A DNA stretch of 64,000 bases from DAOQVR01 sp035341665 (GTDB taxonomy: Bacteria; Chloroflexota; Anaerolineae; JAAYZQ01), in the NCBI GenBank assembly GCA_035341665.1, contig DAOQVR010000004.1, positions 252,143-316,142 on the forward strand, in the 5' to 3' direction. A program made the translations under genes and the position numbers. Below, one piece after another: positions 17,749 to 25,199 of this stretch (position 1 is the first letter of the stretch; each line of letters opens with the position of its first letter). The notes under the pieces are model-generated. The model had not been told where the DNA came from, made no database searches, and worked only from the letters and a program-made list of their open reading frames with translations.

Positions 17749-18884
17749 CGGGCTTGCCCCCTTTCGGACGCGATCTGGGAGGAGCATGGGCCGGTGGGCT
17801 CCGCTGGCACTCGGCCAGCCGGCGGGGGGTCTTCCAGGCGTCCGAGGAAGCGTACGCGCGGGTGGGTGATGCCGCACGCACATGGCTCGGTGCCGAGGAC
17901 GCGGATCCGGTCGCCGGTGCGGTAGCGCACCAAAGGAAGTGCCTCACTCAGCGTCGTCACCACATACTCCCCCTCTGTGCCTGCCGGCGCCTGGTCGACA
18001 AAGAGCGCCTCGCCTGCCTCGGGCACGACCTCGTGAACGGCACCGTCCATCCAGAGGTGCACCCCGGCGTGGGCCGGGCACTCGGCGTACATCTCGCGGC
18101 ACTCGGCGCTGAGATAGAGCGCAAAGCTCTCTGAGAGGCCAAAGAGGCCGTGCAGCTCTGCCCGAGCGCCGCCAGCCGGGCCGTCCAGCGACTCGCCCCA
18201 GAATATGCCCTTGGCCGGCAGCGCCATCAGCCGCGACGCGTCGTGACCTAGCTCCCCGGCCAGGACCCGCGCATCGCCGACAGAGCCGGCCAGCCACCCC
18301 GGCTTCTTCTGGAGCGCAAAGCGGTCCCAGCGGTTGCGCCACAGCATGGAGGTGGCGGCGATGAGGAACTCGAAGCGCCGCGGCCCCGCCAGGTAGTCGG
18401 CCCGCTCCCATAGGTAGGGCACCGCATCTGCAACGAGCGGCATCGGCTCATTCATCGCCAGGAAAAACGCCGTGTCCTGGCCGTCCTGCCCGGTGATCAG
18501 CTCCAGGGCCCGCCCGGCACGCCTGAACCAGTGCGCGGTGTCTGCCAGCGTCAGGGGCAGCCACTTCTTGGGCCGCTCCGGCGCACCATGTGAGGTTACC
18601 CAGATGCGCGGCCGGACAAGCAGCGCCTTGCGGATGGAGGCGCCTGTGGCGACCATCGCCAGCAGGTCGCCGCCGTCGATGGTAGGCACCCCCCGCAGCC
18701 CCGACCGGCCGTGTAGCCTCGCCTCCCGGATACCGGCAGCCCGCCAGCGCGGCCCGTAGAGCGCAGAGCGTGCCGCCTGCCGGAAGAGATCCCGCTCCTC
18801 CAGGTCGCGATCTGCACTGGAGACAAGCTCCTCTAGCGGCAACCGGAGGATCGCCTCATGTGAGCGCTGCGCGTGGTTCTCCAT
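17745..18884 (-). CDS. Degenerate PaaK-like protein: P-loop lost and C-terminal domain missing
   Basis: A 379-aa paralogue of the next gene; the first 35 residues (RDLFRQAARSALYGPRW) match it clearly. Where the active enzyme has STSGSTGVPK, this protein has TSHGAPERPKK (97-107), which no longer looks like an ATP-binding loop. It keeps the TEPCACGITHPRVRF cysteine block but stops about 30 residues later, so the mobile C-terminal domain that carries the final catalytic residues is absent. The reading frame is intact, with a good AGAAGGGACGG ribosome site and a 4-base stop/start overlap to its neighbour, so it is probably expressed. A non-catalytic partner or regulatory subunit is my inference; early decay is the alternative. 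Confidence 0.8.
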   Translation of the reverse strand: MENHAQRSHEAILRLPLEELVSSADRDLEERDLFRQAARSALYGPRWRAAGIREARLHGRSGLRGVPTIDGGDLLAMVATGASIRKALLVRPRIWVTSHGAPERPKKWLPLTLADTAHWFRRAGRALELITGQDGQDTAFFLAMNEPMPLVADAVPYLWERADYLAGPRRFEFLIAATSMLWRNRWDRFALQKKPGWLAGSVGDARVLAGELGHDASRLMALPAKGIFWGESLDGPAGGARAELHGLFGLSESFALYLSAECREMYAECPAHAGVHLWMDGAVHEVVPEAGEALFVDQAPAGTEGEYVVTTLSEALPLVRYRTGDRIRVLGTEPCACGITHPRVRFLGRLEDPPPAGRVPAEPTGPCSSQIASERGQAR

Positions 18885-18914
18885 AGGGACCGTCCCTTCT
18901 CGCCGGGCGAACCG

Positions 18915-20255
18915 TCAATGAGGTCGCCGGTCTACCACCTGGCGGATCTTGATAGGTGTCTCGCCCTGCAGCGTTCCTGGGGCCAGGAACTCAACCTCCA
19001 GCGGGGCTATGACCCCGGACTGGTGGATGTCATGGTGCAGAAAGTCCAGGCTCTCGTACAGGCGTTCCCTGATCTTCTGATCGAGCCCATCATGCGATCC
19101 AAGAACCTCGGCGCGGATCTGCAGCCGGTCCCGATAGTCAAGCTTGTCGATGACCACCTGGAACCCTGTCAGGCCGTCAATCGCGGTCAGGGCGGCCTCA
19201 AACTGGGCGGGAAAGGTGTTCTCACCGGTCCCCAGGAACAGCATGTCATCCGTGCGGCCCACGATGCGGCTGATGCGGTCTGTCGGCACTTCGCCGCACG
19301 GGCACGGCTCGTCGGGCATCAGCCGGCCCAGATCGCCGGAGCGATAACGAAGCAGCGGGGTGGCCTGGCGGTTGACTGTGGTATAGACCAACTCACCCAA
19401 CTCACCGCGCGGCAGCAGCTCACCTGTCTTCGGATCGACGACCTCGACCAGCACATAGGGGCTGACATGGAGGCCGGCCTGCGCGCAGCACTCGCCCGCA
19501 GCTGCGACGCCTAACTCAATCATCCCGTAGGCATCATAGACCTGAGCCCCCCATGATTCCCGTAGGAAGGCGCGCAGCGCCTCGGACCAGGGTTCCGAGC
19601 CGAGCCGGATGAGGCGAACGCACAACGACCGCAGGTCGTAGACCCTTCCCGCTTCCACGGTCAGGCGGTGAAGGTAGCTCGGCGTGCCGAACAGCAGCGT
19701 CGTTCCAAAGGTCCGCATCATCTCAATTTGCTGGTCAACCGGCAGGGCATTGCCTGCCGCCAGGGTGAGTACCCCCAGGCGTTCGAGGCCGTTCTGGATC
19801 AGATGCCCGGTCGGCCAATACGGGCTGCCGTAGGCAAAGAGGATCTGCGCCACGTCCGAGGGCTGTACCCCCATGATAGACAGCCCCACGCTGATGGTCC
19901 CCTGAATTGCAGTCCAGTCCCTGCTCGAGAAGTAGACGATCTTGGCCTTGCCTGTCGTGCCAGTCGAAGGAACAGCGGCCACCGCCTGCTCGCGCGGGAT
20001 GGCCAGAAACCGGGAAGGATCGGCCCGCAGCTCCGCGGGAAAGGTGAAGAAGCCTAAGTTGGGCAGGTCGGCGGCCCGGCGCACGCTTCGGGGGTCGAGG
20101 CCGAGCTCGCGGAATTTGGCTCGGTAGAACGGGCTGTTGCGCACCGTGTACTCCAGCTGGTGCCGGAGCAGCGCATCCTGGTAGCCGTGCAGCAGCCGGC
20201 GACCATGCTCGGTAGCCAGGCGGCCATAGATCGCACGGTAGGTGGCGTCTCTCAT
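18915..20255 (-). CDS. Phenylacetate-CoA ligase-like protein
   Basis: About 446 aa from ATG 20255, preceded by AAGGAGAGG; this matches normal PaaK length, while the open frame upstream adds 52 residues of poor composition. Motifs: P-loop PSTGTTGKAK (96-105), YGSPYWPTGHL, YDAYGMIELG for the adenine/acid pocket, DEPCPCGEVPTDRISRIVGR for the metal-like cysteine pair and hinge, and TDDMLFLG. It is the first gene of the long co-directional run. PaaK enzymes make acyl- or aryl-CoA thioesters via an adenylate. It is more similar to true PaaK than the two downstream paralogues are. It follows a 196-base gap after the preceding minus-strand gene, so a promoter for the run may lie there, although I found no convincing one. 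Confidence 0.87.
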   Translation of the reverse strand: MRDATYRAIYGRLATEHGRRLLHGYQDALLRHQLEYTVRNSPFYRAKFRELGLDPRSVRRAADLPNLGFFTFPAELRADPSRFLAIPREQAVAAVPSTGTTGKAKIVYFSSRDWTAIQGTISVGLSIMGVQPSDVAQILFAYGSPYWPTGHLIQNGLERLGVLTLAAGNALPVDQQIEMMRTFGTTLLFGTPSYLHRLTVEAGRVYDLRSLCVRLIRLGSEPWSEALRAFLRESWGAQVYDAYGMIELGVAAAGECCAQAGLHVSPYVLVEVVDPKTGELLPRGELGELVYTTVNRQATPLLRYRSGDLGRLMPDEPCPCGEVPTDRISRIVGRTDDMLFLGTGENTFPAQFEAALTAIDGLTGFQVVIDKLDYRDRLQIRAEVLGSHDGLDQKIRERLYESLDFLHHDIHQSGVIAPLEVEFLAPGTLQGETPIKIRQVVDRRPH

Positions 20256-20451
20256 GGGCTGGGTTCCTCTCCTTCTTCCGGCGGCAGACAAGACAGGCGC
20301 GCAACCCTCGAGGGCCGCGCCGGCTTCTGTCTGCACGTTGTGGCGCAGCAGGCTCGCGAATTGCGCGCACCATCCATCCAAACGGGCCCCTGCCGTCCGC
20401 TTGGCAGGCACTGCGCGGCGGCTCAGGCCCCGGATGGCCGACCGGAGCTAG

Positions 20452-20865
20452 CTAGGGATACCAGATCACGTCGCAGGTTTCGTTGTTTGCTTCGGCGTCG
20501 TATAGGTAGCCGAACTTGACCACAACCACGACACAGAACGTCCATAAGCCCTGATACGGCGAGTTCATCGTCCACGCCACGCGGCCATCCGGCTTGGTGG
20601 CGTGCATGCCAAAGACCGGGATGTTGATGGGCTTCCAGGCATGGATGTAGACCTGGGCACTGGGAACTGGGTTGCCGTCCTGGTCCTTGATCCAGGCGGT
20701 CGCGACCACCCGGTTCCCGCTGGGGACTTGCGTCCCTTTCATGATGATCTTGTCGACGTGCAGCGTAGGCAGGTCTTGCGCTTCTTGGCCATACGCTGCA
20801 ACTGGTGCTGCTCCGAAAACGACAGAGAGCAGGACCACAACGAGGAGGACGACCCGCTTCTTCAT
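20452..20865 (-). CDS. Small secreted Ig-like protein
   Basis: A 137-aa protein from ATG 20865, chosen by the AAGGAG site 8 bases upstream. Residues 1-25 form a clear signal peptide (KKR, then a hydrophobic core, then VAAYGQEA). The mature part has beta-rich sequence with GNRVVATAWIKDQDGNPVPSAQVYIHAW and PDGRVAWTMNSPYQGLWTFCVV, which is the pattern of bacterial Ig-like (Big1-type) domains; two cysteines (CVV and ETCDV) could form a disulfide. A strong promoter lies upstream. Whether it belongs to the following biosynthetic run is unclear, since the gap to the next gene is 196 bases. Exact role unknown. Confidence 0.75.
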   Translation of the reverse strand: MKKRVVLLVVVLLSVVFGAAPVAAYGQEAQDLPTLHVDKIIMKGTQVPSGNRVVATAWIKDQDGNPVPSAQVYIHAWKPINIPVFGMHATKPDGRVAWTMNSPYQGLWTFCVVVVVKFGYLYDAEANNETCDVIWYP

Positions 20866-20913
20866 GGAGGCACTCCTTTCTCGAGCTACACCATACGGCA
20901 GGCGATTGCCGAG

Positions 20914-20942
20914 ATTAAAGCAGAAACCGCGCACCTTGTCAA
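20914..20942 (-). promoter_or_regulatory. SigA-type promoter for the secreted Ig-like gene
   Basis: On the minus strand TTGACA (20942-20937), a 17-base spacer, then TTTAAT (20919-20914). This is a perfect -35 and a 5/6 -10 at ideal spacing, about 50 bases before the ATG. Confidence 0.75.
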
Positions 20943-21209
20943 CCTGCGGGTGCACCTCGTGTAGCCAACTCGAGCCGAGCCTGCCGAGTCGCGACTGCGG
21001 GTCGTCAGGGCAGAGCGGCACCGGTGCGGGAAGGGGCCCCGTGATCGGAAACCGGGAAGGGCGCTGTGCTAACCGTTCCTCCCGACTCAGTCTGGCGGAT
21101 GCGTGAGTCGGCAGATAGACGTAGGCGCAGGCGGCGCCGTGCGCGGGGCCGGCCGCGCGGTAACCGCCTGCGCCTGTGCTGCCGAAGAACGGCCAGAAGT
21201 AGGGCGAGA
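20943..21209. other. Intergenic stretch with a GC-rich inverted repeat
   Basis: The gap between the secreted-protein gene and the next small gene totals 344 bases. Beyond the promoter it holds an 11-base inverted repeat, GGCGCAGGCGG (21124-21134) and CCGCCTGCGCC (21164-21174), with a GC-rich 29-base loop. It lies about 35 bases past the stop of the small membrane-protein gene on the minus strand and could end that transcript, but no T-run follows. Confidence 0.35.
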
Positions 21210-21380
21210 CTATATGCCTTCGAAGAGAGTGGCGAGCAGCATCAGGACGAGCGCCACGAACACGAACCAGAACGCATAGTTGGTGAGGAACGGGATGGTG
21301 AACAGCGCTCCAATCAGGCCGAGGACGCCGAGGATCAGGGCAATGAGCCAGCTAATCTGCTTCGGTGCACTGAGGTTCAT
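21210..21380 (-). CDS. Small two-helix membrane protein (56 aa)
   Basis: A 56-codon gene on the minus strand. The protein begins MNLSAPKQISWLIALILGVL, then has a short GALFTIPFL link and a second hydrophobic segment around YAFWFVFVALVLMLLATLF, ending EGI. The two membrane helices fill almost the whole chain. An AAGGAGGAAGAA ribosome site directly precedes the ATG, strong support for a real gene. It lies beside a GlsB/YeaQ-type membrane protein, an SRPBCC protein and a LysM protein, all minus strand, a grouping that looks stress- or envelope-related. Function unknown. Confidence 0.8.
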   Translation of the reverse strand: MNLSAPKQISWLIALILGVLGLIGALFTIPFLTNYAFWFVFVALVLMLLATLFEGI

Positions 21381-21558
21381 TTCTTCCTCCTTGACTTATT
21401 TCGAGCAACACCCCGCCGGCCCTTCCGGCCCCGCGGCACACTGCCGGTCATGGAGGGCATGGGCGAGCACCGTCATCGAATCAAGCAGCGCCTGTATCGA
21501 GCCGGAGAGGCCTGTCCCAAGTGCGACAGCCCTCAGCATCCTTTCGGCTCGACCCGGC

Positions 21559-21810
21559 CTAACGCCGCCTCGCAAAGGCGCGGTACAGGACGATCACGAG
21601 GATTGCGCCCAAGACCGCCACGATGACACTGGTGAGGTTGAACCCGCTCACCAGGTTCACCCCCAGGATCAGGCTGGTTATCCATCCGCCGAGGATGGCA
21701 CCGACGACACCCAAGACCAAATCGACCAGGATACCGGTCTTGGCTTTCATCAGGTAAGAGGCCAACAGGCCGGCGATCAGACCCACCACGATTGTCGCGA
21801 GCAGAGTCAT
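21559..21810 (-). CDS. GlsB/YeaQ/YmgE family stress-response membrane protein
   Basis: An 83-aa protein with three glycine-rich membrane helices: the GLIAGLLASYLM start, the LVLGVVGAILGGWI core and the final IVAVLGAILVIVLYRAF. This pattern is characteristic of the transglycosylase-associated/GlsB family, small inner-membrane proteins often induced by stress. AAAGGAG lies upstream of the ATG. The 178 bases downstream of it contain no other gene I can support. Neighbours of the same orientation suggest a set of small envelope-stress genes. The molecular role of the family is not settled. Confidence 0.9.
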   Translation of the reverse strand: MTLLATIVVGLIAGLLASYLMKAKTGILVDLVLGVVGAILGGWITSLILGVNLVSGFNLTSVIVAVLGAILVIVLYRAFARRR

Positions 21811-21914
21811 GTCTTATTCTCCTTTTGCTTGATGTTGTTTGCTCGACACCTGCGTAACACCGCCGGCGGGGGTTCTGCCCCGCGCCACGTCGCGGCCTCC
21901 CGGCGGGGCCGGGG

Positions 21915-22355
21915 CTAGACGCTCTCTGCAAGCCTTCGCAGGAGGTTCATCGCCTTCTTGACACGCAAAGCGTCCTTCGGGTTGCCGCCGGCAAGGAAGC
22001 GACCCAGGAGGCCGCCGCCCGCAAGGGTATCCAGCGTATACGTCACCTTGCACTCGTCGGCAGCCATGCCGAGAAAGCCACCACTGATGCGCAGGTCAAA
22101 GCGGTGCGCATCCTTGTCGTCGCCCATCTGGGTCAGAACTTCCAGCCGCTTCTGAGGCTCCAAGGTGACGATCCGGGCCTGGCCCGTCTCGCCGTCATCG
22201 ACCCACTCAAAGGTCGCTCCCTCCACCACCGCAGTCACGTTGGCGACACTGTCAAAGCCCGGAAACCACTGCGGCCACAGCTCCGGGTTGGTCATGACGT
22301 CCCACACCTTTTCGATGGGGGCATCGATCTCTACTTCCCGCTCGAATTTCGGCAT
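21915..22355 (-). CDS. SRPBCC (polyketide cyclase/START-like) family protein
   Basis: About 146 aa from ATG 22355; the 11 upstream in-frame residues are unlikely. It starts EREVEIDAPIEKVWDVMTNP with ELWPQWFPG, the signature of the SRPBCC/Bet v1-like fold, followed by the beta-sheet strands and a long C-terminal helix (KKAMNLLRRLAESV). These proteins have a deep hydrophobic pocket for lipids or aromatic ligands. No signal peptide, so cytoplasmic. It follows the LysM gene with a 119-base gap containing a hairpin, so it may be separately transcribed. Confidence 0.85.
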   Translation of the reverse strand: MPKFEREVEIDAPIEKVWDVMTNPELWPQWFPGFDSVANVTAVVEGATFEWVDDGETGQARIVTLEPQKRLEVLTQMGDDKDAHRFDLRISGGFLGMAADECKVTYTLDTLAGGGLLGRFLAGGNPKDALRVKKAMNLLRRLAESV

Positions 22356-22426
22356 CTCTCTACCACCTCTCCACTGTCCATATAACACATGCTGCCGGGC
22401 CTAGTTCCGGTGGCAGCCTGACGAAT

Positions 22427-22458
22427 GCTCTCGCCCCCACCACGAGCGGGGCGAGAGC
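22427..22458. terminator. Perfect 11-bp hairpin after the LysM gene
   Basis: GCTCTCGCCCC (22427-22437) and GGGGCGAGAGC (22448-22458) form a perfect stem with a 10-base loop, 16 bases past the stop of the minus-strand LysM gene. No long T-run follows, so efficiency is uncertain. Confidence 0.45.
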
Positions 22459-22474
22459 AAGGGGACTCGGCCGG

Positions 22475-23584
22475 CTACGAGCGCGGGATCCGCAGCTTCC
22501 AACCGGTCTTGATTAGGTTCGGGTCCTTGATGAGGTTGCGGTTGGCCTCGTAGATCTCCTTCCAGCGACCGGCGTTGCCGTAGAGAGCCTTGGCGATCCC
22601 GCTCAGGGTATCGCCACGCTTCACGACATAGATCTCGACGGGGGCAGCGGCGGCAGGAGCCGCCTGGCCGGCCGACTGCAACGCCTGGGCCTGCTGCTCG
22701 AGGGCCTGGGCTTCCTTCTTCATGGCCTCGGCCTTGTCCTTGAGGGCGGCCGCCTGGCTCACTGTGAGCTGCTCCTCGGCCTTGTGGGCGGCCTGTTCCC
22801 GCTGGCGCGCAATCTGCTCGGCGAGCTGCCGGGCCTTCGCCTCGGCTTCAGCCTTGGCCTGGGCCTGCTCGGCTGCTTTTTCCTGGGCCTTGCGGGCAGT
22901 CTCGGCGCGCGCCTTGGCCTGCTCCAGCAGGGTATCACGGGCCGGCGCTTCAGCCTTGGCCTTTGCCGCCGCCTCTTCGGCCGCCTTCTTGGCCGCACCT
23001 TCAGCCTCGGCTTTCGCCTTGGCCTCTGCGGCCGCCTTCTGGCGCGCAAGCTCCGCGGCCTGGACCTGTGCCTTGGCCTGCTGCTGCTCGGCCTTCTCGT
23101 GGGCCAAAGCCGCCGCTGCCGCCTGGTTCCGGCGCCGCTTGTCTTCGTCCGAAGCCTTCAGCGCAGTGGCAAGCTCCGCGATGGCCTTTTCCTCGGCAGG
23201 GCTCGCGCCCGCACCCTTGAGCATGCTTTGCTCCCGCGACGCCTTGGCGACCGCGTCGGCAGCGCCCATCAGAAAATCGCGCACGGCGTCGCCTTCAATC
23301 GCCGTTGTCCTGGACTCGATCAACGTGCCCACCGCCCCCAGCATCCTGAGCGTCTCTTCCGAGTCGGCCTCGATCTTCTCTTCCTTCTCAGGCTGGGCGG
23401 CGATGATCGCCCGGACGATCGGGTTCTGCGACTCGTACTTCTTCAGGTACTCTTCGAGTGCCTTGATCTCGGAGCGCCTCGTGAGGACGACACCCTTGTC
23501 CGCAATCGTCATCAGGTGGCGGATGAGCTGTGGGGCTCTAGCCAGCGTCTGCTGCTCTGCCTGTGAAAAACTGCCTGTTGCCAT
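22475..23584 (-). CDS. Cytoplasmic coiled-coil protein with C-terminal LysM domain
   Basis: About 369 aa; ATG 23584 or the adjoining ATG 23587, both after AAGGAGAGA. There is no signal peptide. Residues 1-150 are helical and unrecognised (QTLARAPQLIRHLMTIADKG). Residues about 150-305 form an Ala/Lys/Glu/Gln-rich coiled coil with repeats of the KAEAEAKAR kind. The last 50 residues are a LysM domain (VVKRGDTLSGIAKALYGNAG, then IYEANRNLIKDPNLI). This LysM subtype is the one found at the end of the potassium-binding Kbp/YgaU proteins, which are cytoplasmic too. A scaffold or ion-sensing role is possible. The low-complexity helix may be lengthened by repeat slippage. Confidence 0.8.
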   Translation of the reverse strand: MATGSFSQAEQQTLARAPQLIRHLMTIADKGVVLTRRSEIKALEEYLKKYESQNPIVRAIIAAQPEKEEKIEADSEETLRMLGAVGTLIESRTTAIEGDAVRDFLMGAADAVAKASREQSMLKGAGASPAEEKAIAELATALKASDEDKRRRNQAAAAALAHEKAEQQQAKAQVQAAELARQKAAAEAKAKAEAEGAAKKAAEEAAAKAKAEAPARDTLLEQAKARAETARKAQEKAAEQAQAKAEAEAKARQLAEQIARQREQAAHKAEEQLTVSQAAALKDKAEAMKKEAQALEQQAQALQSAGQAAPAAAAPVEIYVVKRGDTLSGIAKALYGNAGRWKEIYEANRNLIKDPNLIKTGWKLRIPRS

Positions 23585-23734
23585 CATTCTCTCCTTATGT
23601 GGTCTGGTCCCCTTCACACGGGGCTCCTTCTATGCGGCCACACACCCCTCGGTGCAAGCCAACTGTAAGTGAACCACAACTCCATTACAGGCACAATTAC
23701 AGCAGAGATCAGTCTGGAGTGGTGCCGCGCCGGG

Positions 23735-23763
23735 TTGCAGACTCGCACTTGCGGGCGTATACT
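23735..23763 (+). promoter_or_regulatory. SigA-type promoter for the membrane-anchored hydrolase
   Basis: TTGCAG (23735-23740), 17-base spacer, TATACT (23758-23763), 27 bases before the ATG at 23790. Strong -10, moderate -35. Confidence 0.6.
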
Positions 23764-23789
23764 GCCTGCGAAAGGATTGGTGTCGTGTC

Positions 23790-25052
23790 ATGCGCGCGAA
23801 AACCCTTGCCACTCGGATGCTCAACATGCTGGCGCTCCTGGTTGCCCTCGTCTTCGCCCTTCTGCTGTGCCTGCCTGTGATCCTCCTGCCCTTCTCGACT
23901 GCGGTCCCTGCCTGGGCATGGATCCCGATGGCCGCTGCGGACGTCATTCTTCTGATCCTCTTTGCCCGGATCAAACCTGCTTACCGCAAGGCTATACCTC
24001 TTGGGGGGATGCTCTTGGTGGCCGCCATTGCCATCTTTGCTTCGCAGCGCTTCGCCACCACGCCGCCCATCCTGGATGAGCAGGGCAAGCCTGTTGCCGG
24101 CAGCATTTCCTCCCTGGAGCAAATGACGCTCAACGGCAGCCGGCAGTGGGTCTCGATCCGCGGCGAAGACGCGGCCAAGCCGGTGCTGCTCTTCCTGGCG
24201 GGCGGCCCGGGCGGCACACAGCTGGCGACGGCCCGCTTCGCCCTCGCTGGGTTGGAGGAACACTTCGTCGTAGTCGACTGGGACCAGCCCGGCTCAGGCA
24301 AGTCGCTCGACGCGGTGGACCGGTCGACTCTGACGCCGGAGCGCTACATTGAGGATGCGCACTCCCTCGTGCTGCAGCTGCGCCAGCGCTTTGGGCAGGA
24401 GAAGGTGTATGTCGTGGGCGAGTCGTGGGGAAGCGCTCTCGGTATCCTGCTCGTGCAGCGCTATCCAGAGCTGTTCCATGCCTTTGCCGGCACCGGGCAG
24501 ATGGTGGCCTTTCTGGAGACCGATCGGACCTGCTACGACTGGTCGCTGCAGTGGGCTCGGGAGCGGGGCGATACAACCAAGGTCGAAAAGCTCATCGAGC
24601 AGGGTCCGCCGCCCTACTACGGCAGGCGCGTGGCCTGGAAGCAGGCAACCTACCTGATGGACACCTTCCGCTTCATGAATCAGAACCCCGCGATTGCGGA
24701 CAACGACGCGAACACGCTGCGCGACCTGGCCGGGGTGGAGTATGGGCTGTACGACAAGGTGAGCTGGTTCCGTGGCGTGCTGGGCACGCTTGGCATTGTG
24801 TACCCCCAGCTGTGGGAGGTTGACTTCCGCACCCAGGCGACGCAGCTCCAGGTCCCAGTTTACTTCCTGATCGGGCGGCACGACATCAACGCGCCGGTGG
24901 CCCTGACCCAGGAGTACTTTGACTTGCTGGACGCCCCGCACAAGCAGATCGTCTGGTTTGAGCACTCGGGGCACACGCCGTGGGTCTCGGAGCCGGATGC
25001 CTTCGTGCGGGCGATGGTTGAAGTGGTACTGGCGCAAACGCAGGAGCCGTGA
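23790..25052 (+). CDS. Membrane-anchored alpha/beta hydrolase (proline iminopeptidase-like)
   Basis: A 420-aa protein. The first 90 residues hold three hydrophobic helices (about 12-35, 42-60 and 70-86), which is unusual for this family and should anchor the enzyme with its catalytic part outside the membrane. The hydrolase domain follows: oxyanion motif AGGPGG (137-142) of the proline iminopeptidase S33 group, DWDQPGSGKS, nucleophile Ser212 in GESWGS, and late IGRHDINAP (Asp) and EHSGHTPW (His) for the triad. S33 enzymes remove N-terminal proline or hydrolyse other small amides and esters. The gene stands alone on the plus strand with its own promoter. Confidence 0.87.
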   Translation: MRAKTLATRMLNMLALLVALVFALLLCLPVILLPFSTAVPAWAWIPMAAADVILLILFARIKPAYRKAIPLGGMLLVAAIAIFASQRFATTPPILDEQGKPVAGSISSLEQMTLNGSRQWVSIRGEDAAKPVLLFLAGGPGGTQLATARFALAGLEEHFVVVDWDQPGSGKSLDAVDRSTLTPERYIEDAHSLVLQLRQRFGQEKVYVVGESWGSALGILLVQRYPELFHAFAGTGQMVAFLETDRTCYDWSLQWARERGDTTKVEKLIEQGPPPYYGRRVAWKQATYLMDTFRFMNQNPAIADNDANTLRDLAGVEYGLYDKVSWFRGVLGTLGIVYPQLWEVDFRTQATQLQVPVYFLIGRHDINAPVALTQEYFDLLDAPHKQIVWFEHSGHTPWVSEPDAFVRAMVEVVLAQTQEP

Positions 25053-25156
25053 CGCGCCTGCTCACGCAAGGTGAGTGACTCGAGGAGGGCTACCTGTGGG
25101 CCGGAGCTCTGAGGTGCGAGGATAAGCCCGGCAGGCAGTCCCGTCCCAAAGGCAGA

Positions 25157-25192
25157 GCACCCGCGGAGTCGCCGTGGCGACCCCGCGGGTGC
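25157..25192. terminator. Bidirectional terminator between convergent genes
   Basis: GCACCCGCGGAGTCGCC (25157-25173) pairs with GGCGACCCCGCGGGTGC (25176-25192): 16 of 17 positions paired with a 2-base loop. It lies between the plus-strand hydrolase and the minus-strand C25 protease, 7 bases past the stop of the latter. On the minus strand it is followed by a short CCTTT. Confidence 0.65.
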
Positions 25193-25199
25193 AACCAGC

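Noticed and set aside
21450..21626. Plus-strand frame with EACPKCDS, resembling a zinc ribbon
   Set aside because: Only one CxxC, and the frame continues without a stop antisense to the GlsB-like gene. Likely chance.
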